NCBI GenBank assembly: GCA_017163975.1
Contig: JAFFSR010000239.1
Coordinates: 7,006,001 to 7,070,000 of the forward strand
Direction: 5' to 3'
DNA length: 64,000 nt
Origin: Anastatus disparis
Taxonomy: Eukaryota; Arthropoda; Insecta; Hymenoptera; Eupelmidae
The notes under the pieces are model-generated. The model was not told the origin of the DNA and searched no databases. It saw only the letters and a list, made by a program, of their open reading frames with translations. Made by a program: the position numbers and the translations under genes. How positions within the stretch are numbered: position 1 is the first letter of the stretch; every line of letters begins with the position of its first letter. Positions 26,495 to 39,327 of this stretch are shown in pieces.

Positions 26495-29400
26495 ATGGAA
26501 AGAATACATTCGGACGATACTTTAAAATCATCTGGCGATGGACCACATGTGCTTGGACGTCGTGAAACACGCATTTCCATTAATAAACGACCCTCTGATC
26601 TTGCTCAAAGATTGGAATTAAATCCGCCGAAACGTTATTCAAAGTAAACGTTATAATAAAATTTTTTTTATGAAACATAACCTTCAATCAAATGAAATTT
26701 TCAATTTTTCAATTAAAATTTCGCGTTTAAAGTTTTAAGAGGAAAAATGAAATTGAGTTGCATTTGCCACATAAAAAGTTTTTGGAGAGGATCGAAGAAA
26801 AGAAAGAAGTTGCCGAGCCTTTGGTAAATTTAACTTTTTATTTGTACTTAAATTTTTTATATCATTTGACAAATTATAGTTTTAGTTCTTAATAAATTTT
26901 CCATTAAATTTTATGAAGACGGGATTCTTAGCTGTGCAAGAAGAAATTCGACAAAAAGTTTTCAAACCTTACTTTCCTATACCGGATGTTGTAGATCCCC
27001 CGTGTGAAATACCGAAGAAAAGTTACTTTATCAAACAACGACCTCTCAAAAGTAAAATTCTAATTTTTTCATTTATCTAAACTATATCGTAATAAAATCT
27101 AAATTAATTAATTTTTCAATAATTACTCATTATAGTACAAACGCAAATAATGGGAAAAGTCATAGAAGATGATTCTGGTGAAGCTTCTCTAAAAAAACGC
27201 GAACCACCAGCTTTTGCGGATCAGTTAGAATTGATAAATAATATAAGATCCAACCCAAAAGTTGGTTTTTATTACATGAAATATGCAGTTGAAAGATCTT
27301 CTGAATTTTTTAATCCTTATGCACTCAAGTAATTATTATATAATTATTTATTTTTCATTACCATGATTCAAAAGTAAATTATTTAGAATGTAAATAGAAA
27401 AAATTTATTTAGTTAAAAAAATTGATCTAACCATTAAATATAAAATTTGTTTATTTTTTTTTAAACAGGTCAATTGAGTGATTTATTATAAAAATTCATA
27501 GATTTTCTTAATTTTGACTAAAATTGAAATTGAAAATTATAATATATAAATAATCATGGAATTGACATAAAAACTTTTTCAAATTTTTATTGAAAATCAT
27601 AAATAATTTTTTGTTATTAATTCTTACTCGAAATGTTTTTTTCATCGTTTCTATATAATTTTGGCGTTAGATACACAATTGATTTCTGTATTCTTTTTGT
27701 TACAAAATTTAATCTTAAGAAAGGAGTCTATAACCTTCAAAATAAAAATAAAAATATTTCACAGAGTTGTAACTTACAAAGACGTCGATAAAGTCTACAT
27801 GACACTTGGTCCAAACGGAGTTACACAATACAGTCCAATCGAAATGACGTTTACCCCAACAGAATTATGGGAACGAGAGTACAAGTTTTATTTACTACTA
27901 ACAAAAGTAATTTCAACATTTTATCGTTAACATTTAACCATGAAAAAAAATCTTTTTTTTTTAATTAAAAATTCATATTTAACTATTACAGATAAAAACA
28001 TTTGTGATTTATCGCAAATGGAAATCATTTCACGTTTGGAGAAAAGTTATACAGTACCGAAAGATAAAGAACGCCATAACTCATTTGACGAAAAATTTAT
28101 TCTTCTGCGACGAAATGATGTGCAAAGCCTTGCTAGAAGTACGCGGTATGTGTGCTATTTTCTTAAATTCGTCGCTTATTGACACAAAGAAAATCCAACA
28201 AGTACCACTTTTTGAAGGTTTCGTTGAAATGCAAGTGAGTAATATTCATTTAATTATGAATTGGCTTGACAAAAATTTTAAAAAATCATTACTTTATTTC
28301 TTATTTTACTTAAAGTTTACCAAACTCGAAGCAATAAAGGAAAGACTCGATGAGTTTAGAGCATTAGCTTTGAACATTTTAAATAACTGCTGTTTGGAGT
28401 CGCTTTTAGAAGCCGGATTTACACCCGACGATTCAAATATAACAATCGAACAGACAACTCTTGCTCTTACTGGTATTTAAATTTCATTATTTTATCTTGA
28501 CGTTTGAATTACTTTAAATTTTTAAAATTTTATTTTATTAAGGTGGTAAAATTAAAATGCCGAAAGATGGTATTTTAAAGATGAGTTATACAGAGCAAGC
28601 TAGAAAACGAAAAATGTGTTCCAGACTTTCAAAGTACGAAATTTAGCATTACTATTTTAAAAATTTTTAAGATTATTGTAAGATTAAATGAAATTTAAAT
28701 TTTTTAGTTTTATACACGTGGTCGATTTTTACCAATTGTTTATGTTGTATAATTTTTTGCGTAATACTTACGAAGAGCTCGTGGACGTACTTGAAAAACA
28801 TTCGAAATATTTGCCAGCTGAAGAAGAGTACGAAAATTTAGATGTCGATTATCAATTTCGAAATCAAAGAAAATCAACCGCTGAACTTCAGGTAATATAA
28901 AAATATTAATAAAATTGCTTTTATAAATAAATTTAGTATGAAAAAAATGATTTTTTAATTATTTATAAATTGTTTTAGTATCCATATTTCTCAGTTGGTT
29001 TATTAGTAGAAGCGGGAGTTGGAATTGAATTGGATCCATCAGAAAAAGTTTTTTGGCACGTCTTAAATACTTTGCAATCTATGTGGGAAGATAATTTAGA
29101 GCAAATTGAACCTCTACTTTCTGATGAACTTTTTCATCCATTCACAAGGTGATTTTTTAAAATTTTATTGATACTTAAAAAATTATTTGAATTTTAATCA
29201 ATTAATAATTATAAAAAAAAATATTACTTTTAGGCCATTCATTAATAATAAAACTGAAGAATCTACCTGTGGAGCTCCACCTGACATCATAAAAGTTTGT
29301 ACCAATGATGAACCATTGAACGATCTTAAAAACAAATTTAAAAGTCTATTCGAATTGAATTTTTCTTCTGTAAGAAAATATTGCAAAAGATTCGACAACA

Positions 29401-32400
29401 TTTATAATTTGTACATGGAAGATATGAATTTCGACGAAAATATTATTCGTGAAAATGTTAAGTGTGAACTTTTTCGTAAATGGTGCGAGCGTTATCGTTC
29501 TGAAGAAGAAGAAATCAATAATATTGTCAGTGTTCAAAGGATTGGAATTTTTTACATTACAACTGAGAGATTTAAATATTCCGCATTGCCTGGACCTAAT
29601 CAAAAACAAGCTATTCTTGCTGAAATCATGCCAAAGTAAGATTTATTTTATTTTGTTTTAATATAATATTACTTATAAAAAAAATTATTTAATTTTTTAT
29701 AAATTAAAAAAAATTATTTAAGTCACAATAGAAAATTAAATTTATGTTAAATAAAGATTACCTTATTTTACGATTCATTTAATTTTTGAAATCATAAATT
29801 AGTATTATTCTGTTCGAACATCATGAAAGCATATAGCAAAATACATAAAGATTAATTGAACTGAAATTTTATAAATTTAACAAAATGTCCAAAGAATTTT
29901 TTCACTGTAATAAAAATGAATAAAAATTTAAAATATTAAAAAAAAATTAATCAGGAAATATAATTATTAATTAAGGCTCGGTAAAGAAAAAGTTGACGCA
30001 CTTCAAGAAGAAGCGACTGATGCAATCAACTTTATGAATTCTGATCCTGTAACAACCGAGGAATATGTAGATTACATTAAATTTGTCGATGGAGCCCAAA
30101 AGAAAGTTGACAATATGGAAAGTCAATTAGATTACGTCAAAGAATTATATGACATTATGGAGGAATATGGGATTTCAGCACCGGCCGAAGATATAGCAAA
30201 TTATTTGGTAATTATTTTTAGTTCATTTATCAAGTCCATTGTAATTTTAATGAAGTAAAAAAAGTAAATATATCTACATGTAATGTTACAGGGAATCAGT
30301 GTGTATTTCACTAGTTTACGACTTTCAGTCGATAAATGTCTGGAAAACAGAACGAAATTGATCACTAGATTTAATACACGAATTCATAAAGACATTAATC
30401 GCCTCATTGATAGAATTCAAGCAATCAACGATGAAGTCACGGTAAGATACTATTTAAAGTACTCTCTAAATATAATTCAGTGAAATTCCACTGAATAAAA
30501 TAGTGAATTTTGCACTGGATTACACTTCTAGAGAGACAACCTGGACCGATTGCCAAACTTTATAGAAGCAATATGAAACATTTAGACCCCAACGCTCATT
30601 TTCCAGTACAGGCATTGAAAATCACTAAAGTTACTAGATCAAGCATAGTTCCTAGATTGATATAGGAAACTTTTTAAATGAAGCTGAGCTCAATCCTTTC
30701 GAATAGTAGTATAGCATGTCAAATATTTTTCCCAGTTTCGATCCTTGACCTGATTTTCTCAAAACTATTACTACTTTTTTTTATATATTTCGAAGTTGAG
30801 CCAGCTTTCATAAAACACAACATACGTTTGAAAATCTAGTAACTTTATATTTCTAATTAGAACTAGAATATTGCGTTGGTCTAAAATTTTTTCCTTCTAT
30901 TTTGACATCTGAAACTATCCCAAGTTTGACAAAACCGACCGGAGTCTATACTCCATTAGAGAAAAGCTTATAATTGGATGAGAAAATTAAAAAAAAATAA
31001 AAAAAATTAATTCCTATATCTAATTATTTATCGATTAATATAGCAACCATGGCTACTCGAAGCTGACAGTAGCGCTGAAATGTGTTTAGAGACGCTCAAC
31101 GAAATGAACGATCGTCTAACAGAATGTGCAAATACCGCCAGTGATTTTCGTTCTTATCAAAAAGCCTTTAAAGTCGAAATGACACGTTTTGAGATACTCG
31201 AGCAAGTTGTTAATGAAGTTAAATTAAGAATATTATTATGGGACAGTTTGATACAATGGGATAAAGTGGTTAATGAATGGTACGAAGCTGAATTTGATAC
31301 CCTTAATGTTGAAGAATTGAATAATTTTGTTCTGAAAAATCTTAAAAATATAATGGCACTTGAAAAAGGATTACCAGCTAATGATATATTACCACAGTTA
31401 AAAGGTATGAATTCATTTATGGTTATTTATGGATTTTACATTTATATTTATCATTGTGGTTATCTAGTTCAAAATTTAAAAAATTTTGTGTTCGTTAAAA
31501 TTAATAAATATCTTATAATCTAAACTTCTTAGCATTATAATTGCACGGATAAACTTCTTTTACAATTAAAAAGAATGTTTAAGAAATTCTTTCTTCATCA
31601 ATTTAGATTTTTAATTTAGACATCTTTAATATTTTTTTAAAATCTTAATTTATTTGCAAAAATTTAATCACATTTCGTGTGATTCTATTAAGAATTCTCT
31701 TAAACAAATCAATACAAAAAAAAAATAAATCATAAATAAAAAAAATAACAAATAATATTTTTAATTACTTATAGAAAAGGTTGAAACAATGAAAGATAAA
31801 TTACCAATAATCGGTTATCTCCGCAATCCGAATCTTCGTCCTCGGCATTGGCTTAAAATCGAGACATTATTAGATTTTAAAGTCAAACCTGATGAACCTA
31901 TGAATCTACATATATTTGAAGAGCTTGGCGCATTTGGTTATCCAAATGAGCTATTAGAAATAGCAAGTGCTGCAAGTTCAGAAGCTGGACTCGAATCGAT
32001 GCTTAATAAAGTTGAAGCTGCATGGAAAACAATGGAATTAATTGTAAATCCACATAAAGAGGCTAAAGATGTATTCGTATTAGGATCACTTGAGGAAGTA
32101 CAAGCAACATTAGATGATAGTAATATATCGATACAAACTATTGCTGCGTCTAGGCATGTTGCACCAATAAAACCAAGAGTTGATGATTGGGTCAAAAGAC
32201 TTGATTTATTCTCTAGAACATTGGTAAGATATTCTTTTATTTATCAAAAATTTAAGTACAAAAAAAAAATTCTCATTTCTTAATTAACAAAATATTTATC
32301 CAAACTAATTTTCCAATGATATTTTTTATGCAGGATGCATGGCAATATTGTCAAATGCAATGGATATATCTTGAAGCTATATTTTCGGCTCCAGATATTC

Positions 32401-33531
32401 AAAGGCAATTGCCTCTTGAGGCTAAACTTTTTATCATTGTTGATAAATCTTGGAAGGATATAATGAGAAAAGCCGCTAAGGTTCGTTAAAGAATACTTTC
32501 AAATTGCAATATTTAAGAAATATTTAATTAATTTATTAAAATCAAATTTAATTATGTAATAAAGTTAAATAATTCTTTTTCTTTTATTTTAGATGCCATT
32601 AGCTCTAGAGAACTGTACGCAACCTGGTTTATATGAAATTTTTGTCGAAAATAATCGTATGCTCGATCAAATAATGAAATGTCTCGAAGCTTATTTAGAA
32701 ACTAAACGCATAGCATTTCCACGTTTCTTCTTCTTATCAAATGACGAACTACTTGAAATTTTGGCACAGGTATAAAAAAAGATACATAATTCAAAATGTA
32801 TAAGTCTTATGAAAACGTTCAAGTATTTTTAATTGTAAATATTGTATATTATTGTACAAAAGTAGAAATTTATACGTCGTTATAAAAAAAATATGTCATT
32901 TAATTTTTTAATTTTTTTTTTCAAGATTATAACAATTATTTAATTAATATCTATTAATTTTTCAAATTACATTTTTTTTCTTATTTTTTGAGTTGATTAG
33001 ACTTTGAGGCGAATAAATCATTGTTAATTAATATATTAAAATATCTACAATTTTTCGAATAAATTGTAAAATCTTTACCTCAATTTCATCAACGATACGT
33101 AAAAATGTATATAAAATATTTATAAAATCTATAATACATAAATAATTGCTTTTTTAAAACCCAAAAACCTAAATCAAATATTATATGAAAATAAAAAATT
33201 TAAATAGACGAGAAATCCACACGCTGTACAAAGGCATCTACAAAAGTGTTTCGATGCAATATTTCGTTTGGAATTCGCTGGATCTGACGGTATAGATCCA
33301 CATCAAGAGCAAGAAACGAAAAAATTATCAAACGATATATTAGCAATGATATCGCCGGAAGGTGAACGCGTTGACCTTGGAAAAGGTTTAAAAGCACGCG
33401 GTAATGTTGAGGATTGGCTCGGTAAAGTTGAGGCTGCTATGTTTGCTAGTCTTAAAAAGAAAATGAAAGAAGGTATTAAAAATTATTCTAAACAAGGCAG
33501 ACAATACGTCATTTGGAATTTTGCGTCTCAG
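26495..33531 (+). CDS. Axonemal dynein heavy chain (inner-arm, DNAH1/3/7/12-like), N-terminal half only
   Basis: Dynein heavy chains are the motors of cilia and sperm axonemes. Eighteen exons join in phase with GT/AG borders: 26495-26643, 26742-26823, 26919-27051, 27136-27328, 27765-27906, 27992-28234, 28316-28472, 28543-28633, 28708-28891, 28979-29148, 29234-29635, 29976-30207, 30292-30441, 31044-31404, 31775-32223, 32334-32480, 32593-32769 and 33208-33531 (1262 codons). The tail is followed by the linker (DHC_N2), with [30 protein letters not shown], the hallmark [20 protein letters not shown], and [13 protein letters not shown]. The last exon ends at ...WNFASQ with donor GTTATG, where the family continues towards the AAA ring. 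About 2700 more residues are expected, but no AAA exon appears to the window end. The subclass is a tentative call. Confidence 0.85.
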
Positions 33532-34225
33532 GTTATGTCGTTATTTTTATTTATTGGAAAAGTGCATATAAATATATTTTATTTAAAATTTTAATTAAGT
33601 TTGTATATTAAGATTAAGGCAACTCCGGAATTTTCGTTGGGTTTTATTTTTTTAGTTTACAAATCATTCTTTTAATACATAAGATTTTTCAGATTTTTTA
33701 ATTTCCCATTGTAAAACCATAATGGGTGTTTATTATTAATGTCTTGATCATAAATTACATATGATTTATTTTTTTTAACTATAAATTATAATATCCCTAT
33801 GACTAACAATTATTAATTGTTTACAATATACGTATGTTTTCGGCAGTTAGGACAATTTAATATAGTTTTTTTATGTCACCGCATGTTTTGAAAAATACGC
33901 TACTGTTTATAATATAACTCTTTTCAATATGACAAAGAGCACAATTCGTCCTAATTAGATAATGCATGTTGGGGTATCTAATGCAAATAATCTTGGAATA
34001 AATGGAGAATTTTTCAAAATATCGATAAATTGCCAATATCGCTTTTATGAGATATTATACCCAGTATAATAAATATTATTTAAAAAAATTGATCTGTGGA
34101 TGGTGGATATTTAAAATTAATTTATAATTTCATTACACAATTATTCAGTTACCAAATCGTTACCTATAAAATAATTGAGTTATTACAGTCAAAACTTATC
34201 ATCTTACTAACATATAATAATTTAC

Positions 34226-34479
34226 TTAGAAAACTAGGTACTAGTCAGTAAATTTGGGTGAATAATAGAACCTATTTTATTCCTGTAGTATCGGAAAAAT
34301 CCTTATGGAAATTATAATAAATTCACCTCTATGACAGGATCTCGGCATGGAGTATCAGTGCCTCGTTCCTAGCATAGAAGTGGAATATTATAATTTTCAT
34401 GAAGATTTTTTCGATACTAGAGGAATAAATGAGTTCTATTATTCATCTCAGTTTACTGTCTATTATCTGGTTTCCAAAA
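34226..34479. repeat. Large imperfect palindrome (arms about 105 bp)
   Basis: The left arm 34226-34333 matches the reverse complement of 34374-34479, including GAATAATAGAAC / GTTCTATTATTC and GTAGTATCG / CGATACTAG, with scattered mismatches. The 40-base loop carries GGATCTCGGCATGG. This looks like a fold-back or MITE-like element. Confidence 0.7.
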
Positions 34480-34790
34480 TGAATTTAAATATTTTATGCC
34501 AGGATCTCTGACATACAGTATGTATATACTATTAGAGATTCTATCATGGGGATTGCAGGTTTCTACTAAATAAATTTTAGTATACTATGCACGGAAATAA
34601 GCTTTTGTACTTTATTCCAAGATTCTGGCATATTTATAATTAGGTGTATTTGGAATACGTTAAACATATTTACTATTATTTATGCCAGGATCAGAGTATG
34701 AAGTACGAGTGTCTATTTCTTGGCATGGTAATGAGATATTTTTTTTAGTAGAAAACTACGATCTTCATGCCGGGATCCCGATTCTTCTAT
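34331..34790. repeat. Recurrent ATGCCAGGATC motif, several in inverted pairs
   Basis: Variants start at about 34331 (atgacaggatctcgg), 34496 (atgccaggatctctg), 34682 (atgccaggatcagag) and 34767 (atgccgggatcccga). Inverted forms lie at about 34368 (gttcctagcat), 34535 (agagattctatcat), 34616 (ccaagattctggcat) and 34718 (tcttggcat). Forward and inverted copies alternate, so several small hairpins can form. Confidence 0.55.
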
Positions 34791-35118
34791 ATAATAGTAG
34801 AAAATAAATTCAAGTGGGTTTAAGTGAATATTTTTTTTCAATTAAACAGAAGATTTATTATTTAAATATACTACATAGTAACTAACGTCCTTAAGTCCTA
34901 GATTTATTTTTTTATGATTTACTGTAAATCACATCAATACTAATACACGTTGGCCCTTTAATCTTAAGAATATATTTTTCTCTTAAGACAATCATAGAAA
35001 TATTCGTTATTATAATAATTTTCATTACAATTAACACACGCTTTTTTGAAGAGCGTTGAGGTGTTTCCTGGATAGTCGGCTGCTGGTTGGACTTCTATCT
35101 GATTGACCAGAGCTATTT

Positions 35119-35261
35119 AATAGCAAGGGCACTTGCCTAGGCAATTAACCCTCAACCTGGTATTCCTGATGCTTGGCAAGACTATACTTATTTGGTATTA
35201 TTAAATCAGTGTAGTCATGCGGAGAACAGGGAATGCCACTTGGGCAAGTGCCCTTGCTATT
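35119..35261. repeat. 19-bp perfect inverted repeat
   Basis: AATAGCAAGGGCACTTGCC at 35119-35137 is exactly complementary to 35243-35261. About 105 bases lie between the arms, with partial complementarity further out. Possibly a small MITE. Confidence 0.7.
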
Positions 35262-35459
35262 GACCCTAAAGGTAGTATTCTCTGTTCTGTGCATAATTAT
35301 ACTGGTTTACTAATACTAGATAAACGTAGCATTCATAATAACATAATAATCAAATATGTTAGAAAAGTTATTATAAAATTTAACAAAAATTTTTTTATTA
35401 AATGTATTGTTTAAAAAATTTTATTATATTTATTTCAATAATTAAAATTAATATTAATT

Positions 35460-36131
35460 TATTCTTTTCCTTTCATAATTTTGATAAAAGTCGTAATGAC
35501 ATTTACGAACTCATGTTTATGATAAGCATATAATTTTGGCTTCACAAACCAGAGTTTTAAATTGCTTAACATTTCATTCTCGTCATAAGGAAACAATTTA
35601 TTAGAGTCATTCGTTAATATCGAATTCATAAGTTTCAACAGAATAATTATTAATATCCGGTTTATCTATCACTCTGGTAGGCCAATATGGACGATTGTTT
35701 AATTTTACCAATACGAATTGGCCATTAACAAATGAGTGCCGTTCCATTTTCCTTCGCTTTCGTTTGGGAAGTATTTCAACTGATTCTGAACCTTCTTCAA
35801 CAGTTTCATCAGTTTCGATTAATTCACCAATTTGTTCCCGAAGTCTTCCTTCGAGTGTTTCATCCTGGTGTAATCCAATTACCTGACGAATAATGGCTTG
35901 TTGCTGATCGATGGGAACTGAATCGATATCTATTGGTTCGTCTTGAATGTCGATCAATTCTGGGAGTATCACTCTTACGTCATTACTCTCTTCTGTTTCA
36001 TCAGTGGCCAAATCTGCAACTCGTGTTGAAGATTCACCAGGATTAACCAGAAGTACAGTATGGTACACGGTATCACCAAACGTTCTTATACTTAAAGGAA
36101 CGTCGTTTAAATCTAAACAATGATTTAGTAT
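35460..36131 (-). pseudogene. PWWP-like protein gene fragment, frameshifted
   Basis: After an acceptor at about 36133 the minus strand reads ILNHCLDLNDVPLSIRTFGD, then an acidic Asp/Glu/Ile-rich region, a basic patch (PKRKRRKME) and GQFVLVKLNNRPYWPTRV. The last resembles a PWWP-domain start (chromatin or methyl-histone reader): hydrophobic VLVK, then P-Y-W-P. The frame meets a stop at 35607-35609. A shift near 35610 opens a continuation (SNLKLWFVKPKLYAYHKH) to a stop at 35460-35462 that fits the rest of a PWWP fold. So it is either a pseudogene or a sequence error. Its position between repeats suggests a dispersed or decayed copy. Confidence 0.45.
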
Positions 36132-36389
36132 CCTAGAATTTTTAATATTGAATCAGATTAATATTTGCGTTAAACAATAATTTCAATATTATATCATATA
36201 AATTTAAATGTATAGTTAAATTAAATAAAAAATACAGATTAATAATTCTATAATTGAGTAAAATCTTGGAATATTAATATTATTAGACAATACATTAAAA
36301 TTACGGTGATAATGGATAATTGTATTAATTTAAAAACATAAGAAAAACTATAAATAATATTTTTTAACATTAGAAGATTATATAAAATA

Positions 36390-37257
36390 AATTATTGTTT
36401 AATTGAATAGGACTAACTCATCTAAAGCAAAGTGAATTCTCATATGATTAGTTGGAAATCATTCGATAATTCTTTAAATTTAGCAAGGTCTTCTTTAAAG
36501 TTAGTGTTTATTAACAAGTTCCTGTATGATGGATTATCTTTTCTTGGTTGAATTACATACAATGTCGTATCGTTTTGCCTAGTAATGAAGAACACTAGTA
36601 ATTCCATTCAAAGCAGAATTACATTCACCGTTAGTTTTATGTTTTTTGGTTGGATTAGAGTTCTCATCTAATCCAAATCTTTTTGGATAACGGAGTAATT
36701 TTTTTATTTCTTCACGTAACCTTGTTCCATTCATTCGCGATTGCAATTTACTTTCCAATTTATTGTCTATTGTAATCTTTTTTGTAATTCATCTTCATTC
36801 ATTAATATTAAATTAATTCATTTTCTTATTGTCGTCAATGCACACCTAGCTTCTTTATCAATAGTTCCATTAGTATAAGGTAAATGTATTTGATTAATTA
36901 AATTATTAATGTCCGTATCGTGTCGGCTATATAAAATTGAAATTATGTTATTAACATAATTGTACATTGATTTTATATTTAAAATTATTAAAAAAAAGGT
37001 CATGAAATATTAAAATACGTATAAAATTACTTTTGATGCGTTTGATCGACTATACTAAATGACGGTGAAAAACTCCATGCCCATAACCTCCTCAAATGGG
37101 CGCCAGAATAGGTATTGATTAAGGAAACCAAAATTTTACCAGTGATTGGATCGGAATCACCTACGTAACCATAAATCGGTTGAGTATAAACATTAGCAAT
37201 CAACTTTAGTTGAAATGGAGCTGCTGCTTCTGCAGATAAAATTCTTTTTGATTCCAT
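36390..37257 (-). pseudogene. Unrecognised coding remnants upstream of the PWWP-like fragment
   Basis: On the minus strand short open pieces with coding flavour appear in different frames: 37257-37027 (begins MESKRILSAEAAAPF), about 36735-36600 (GTRLREEIKKLLRYPKRFGL) and about 36600-36410 (TRQNDTTLYVIQPRK). No splice set that joins them is evident and I do not recognise a family. They could be upstream exons of the PWWP-like gene or of a transposon protein. Confidence 0.25.
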
Positions 37258-37260
37258 AAA

Positions 37261-38071
37261 TACAGCTTTGAAGGCATGCTTTTAAAGGTGCAGTTTGTGT
37301 TGAGCTTCTGGTAAATTCGAAAACAAAGCTCTGTAACATATAAATAAGTGTATATTTTATTATAAATAATATTATATAAACAATACAAATATTTATAAAA
37401 TTATTTAGAATTAATCACAAACCAATCGAATGCATTCTAAAAATTTAATTAATTTTTTTTATCATTACAAATCCTTTTGATTAAATAAATTTAATTTGAA
37501 TTGATTTTATTATAAATAAATTAATTAATTTTAGAAAATTTAATGACAATTATTATGTTTCATTTCATATATGTAATGATCACATATTAATATTATTAAA
37601 ACATTCTAATAATAATTAACTTTGACATAATATTATTTTTACCTCAGGAATATAATTGTTTTTCTAGTACTAAAATTATGTACATTATAAACACAAATTA
37701 AAAGAGAAAAAAGACTCATTTAAAAAAAGGATAACGAGTCAATTGTTCACCATCTCGATATATTTTCCTAAATTCTCATAGTCTATTGTTATATAATACA
37801 ATAATTACTTTATAAATAGAGAATGTAAGAAAATAAAAAAGAGTGGGGGCTTTATTTTTCATTTATTATAGCGGTTTTCGATTTTCTAGTACACTTAGTG
37901 GATGAGACAGGGTCGTTTTTCCCTCAACCTCAAACGACCATTTGATTGTGTTCGAAAAAGGTAAAAGTGGTGGTGGGGGCTTGTTTTCGGGATTCTAATC
38001 TTTTACTTATGGAATTAACGTTAAAAATGATTTTTACTGAAGAAAATTAATTAATCTAGAAAAGTTGAGTG
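37261..38071. other. No gene seen
   Basis: AT-rich sequence to about 37820. From 37824 it is less AT-rich and begins with the 36-bp segment repeated at 45190, ending at the target-site copy ACGTT before the BEL/Pao element. Confidence 0.4.
37824..37859. repeat. 36-bp direct repeat outside the BEL/Pao element, left copy
   Basis: TGTAAGAAAATAAAAAAGAG followed by TGGGGGCTTTATTTTT; the same 36 bases occur at 45190-45225 on the other side of the BEL/Pao insertion. It starts with TG, so it could be the edge of an older, outer LTR. Confidence 0.75.
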
Positions 38072-38076
38072 ACGTT

Positions 38077-38948
38077 TGAAAAAACGCGTAGTCTTTTTCC
38101 AACGAATTTTTTAACTAAATTTGTTGGATGATTTAGAAAGAAAAGAACGTGATTCTTTTCCTTTGAAATTTTATCTACTCATGAAATTCCCTAACTAATC
38201 TTATTTTGAATTTACCCTTGTTTGAATAAAAATGAATTGACACTTGATTTTATTTTAACTTTGAATCTTTTAACTTCATTAAATTTAATTTTACACTATA
38301 TTTGACTTTACCACTAATTTTTACACACAAAAATCTACTATTTTTCAAAAGAGAAATTAAAAGAATTTACTGATACAAAGCAACTAACCTTGCGGTTGTA
38401 GTTGCTTTGTTTTAATTGATTTTATCTAAACTTTACACTTTATTTATCGGGAAAGGATTCACTCAATAAATACACCAATATAAAGGGAAAAGCCATGCGG
38501 CATAAAAACCCTTGATTTATTTCCTATAATTTTACACACTATTTGCCGCACGATTATATTTTATTCGCACGCACGCACGCAAAAGAGAAAGGAAAATTAG
38601 ACACAATGGAATTTATATAGCCGCGGCTTTGGTGGGCGAAGGTGATGCGTTGATTCGCAATCGACCATTCGTCGCTGTACGAAAATCTTCCGTACCTGAA
38701 AGGCTTCTGATCGCCTTTTTAAAAGAAAGAATTGTAATGAAACCTGATGTTCTCGCAAGAGACAAGACCGCTCGAGGCGAGGTCACGCTTGATACTAACT
38801 ATTTTTTCCGCGGCACTTGAAAAGTCTCCCTGTTCTCTCCCCCCTTTCGTCTATGAGCTGACTTAAGGGAGGTGAGAACAGGCGACTGTAAGTGCTGCCG
38901 CTCATCATCGTTTTTGATTTTCACATACATTTATGTTGCGACGCAACA
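38077..38948 (-). repeat. 3' LTR of the BEL/Pao element
   Basis: It starts TGAAAAAACGCGTAG (plus-strand reading) and ends TTGCGACGCAACA. It is preceded by ACGTT, the left target-site copy. An open frame at 38629-38820 occurs identically in both LTRs and is not a gene. Confidence 0.93.
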
Positions 38949-39110
38949 TACTGCGGGCGCAAGCTGCAAAATAAAGTTTTATGTTAAAATTGATTTTGTA
39001 GTAAATGAAATGAGTTAAACTAGATCGAAGCTTCGATTTCGCAACTAACCTAAAAATTTAAATATACATTAATTGGTATTTGACAAGTGTTTGACTAGAC
39101 AAATGTGTTT

Positions 39111-39318
39111 GAGCGCAGTTTCCTTTGGAGTGACTACGTCACTGATCGCAAGTTTTGTAAATGAGCGCAGTTTCCTTTGGAGTGACTACGTCACTGATCG
39201 CAAGTTTTGTAAATGAGCGCAGTTTCCTTTGGAGTGACTACGTCATTGATCGCAAGTTTTGTAATTGAGCGTAGTTTCCTTTGGAGTGACTACGTCGCTG
39301 ATCGCAAGTTTTACAATG
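39111..39318. repeat. Four tandem copies of a 52-bp unit inside the BEL/Pao element
   Basis: Units begin GAGCGCAGTTTCCTTTGGAG at 39111, 39163 and 39215, with a slightly diverged fourth (GAGCGTAG) at 39267. The period is exactly 52 bases. It lies between the integrase remnant and the 3' LTR. Confidence 0.93.
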
Positions 39319-39327
39319 AAACGTAAA

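Larger units (their letters stand above)
33532..35459. other. Hairpin-rich non-coding stretch (dynein intron or broken 3' flank)
   Basis: No dynein or other exon is found. Contents from left: AT-rich sequence, a large imperfect palindrome, repeated ATGCCAGGATC-type hairpins and a 19-bp inverted repeat (listed separately). Confidence 0.5.

Noticed and set aside
27940..28480. A frameshift in the dynein gene near 28130 (two overlapping open frames)
   Set aside because: Using the acceptor at 27990-27991 with phase 0 selects one frame for the whole exon; no shift is needed.
34226..34790. Missing dynein exons hidden in the hairpin region
   Set aside because: Neither strand shows AAA1 motifs or open frames of useful length with acceptor sites here.
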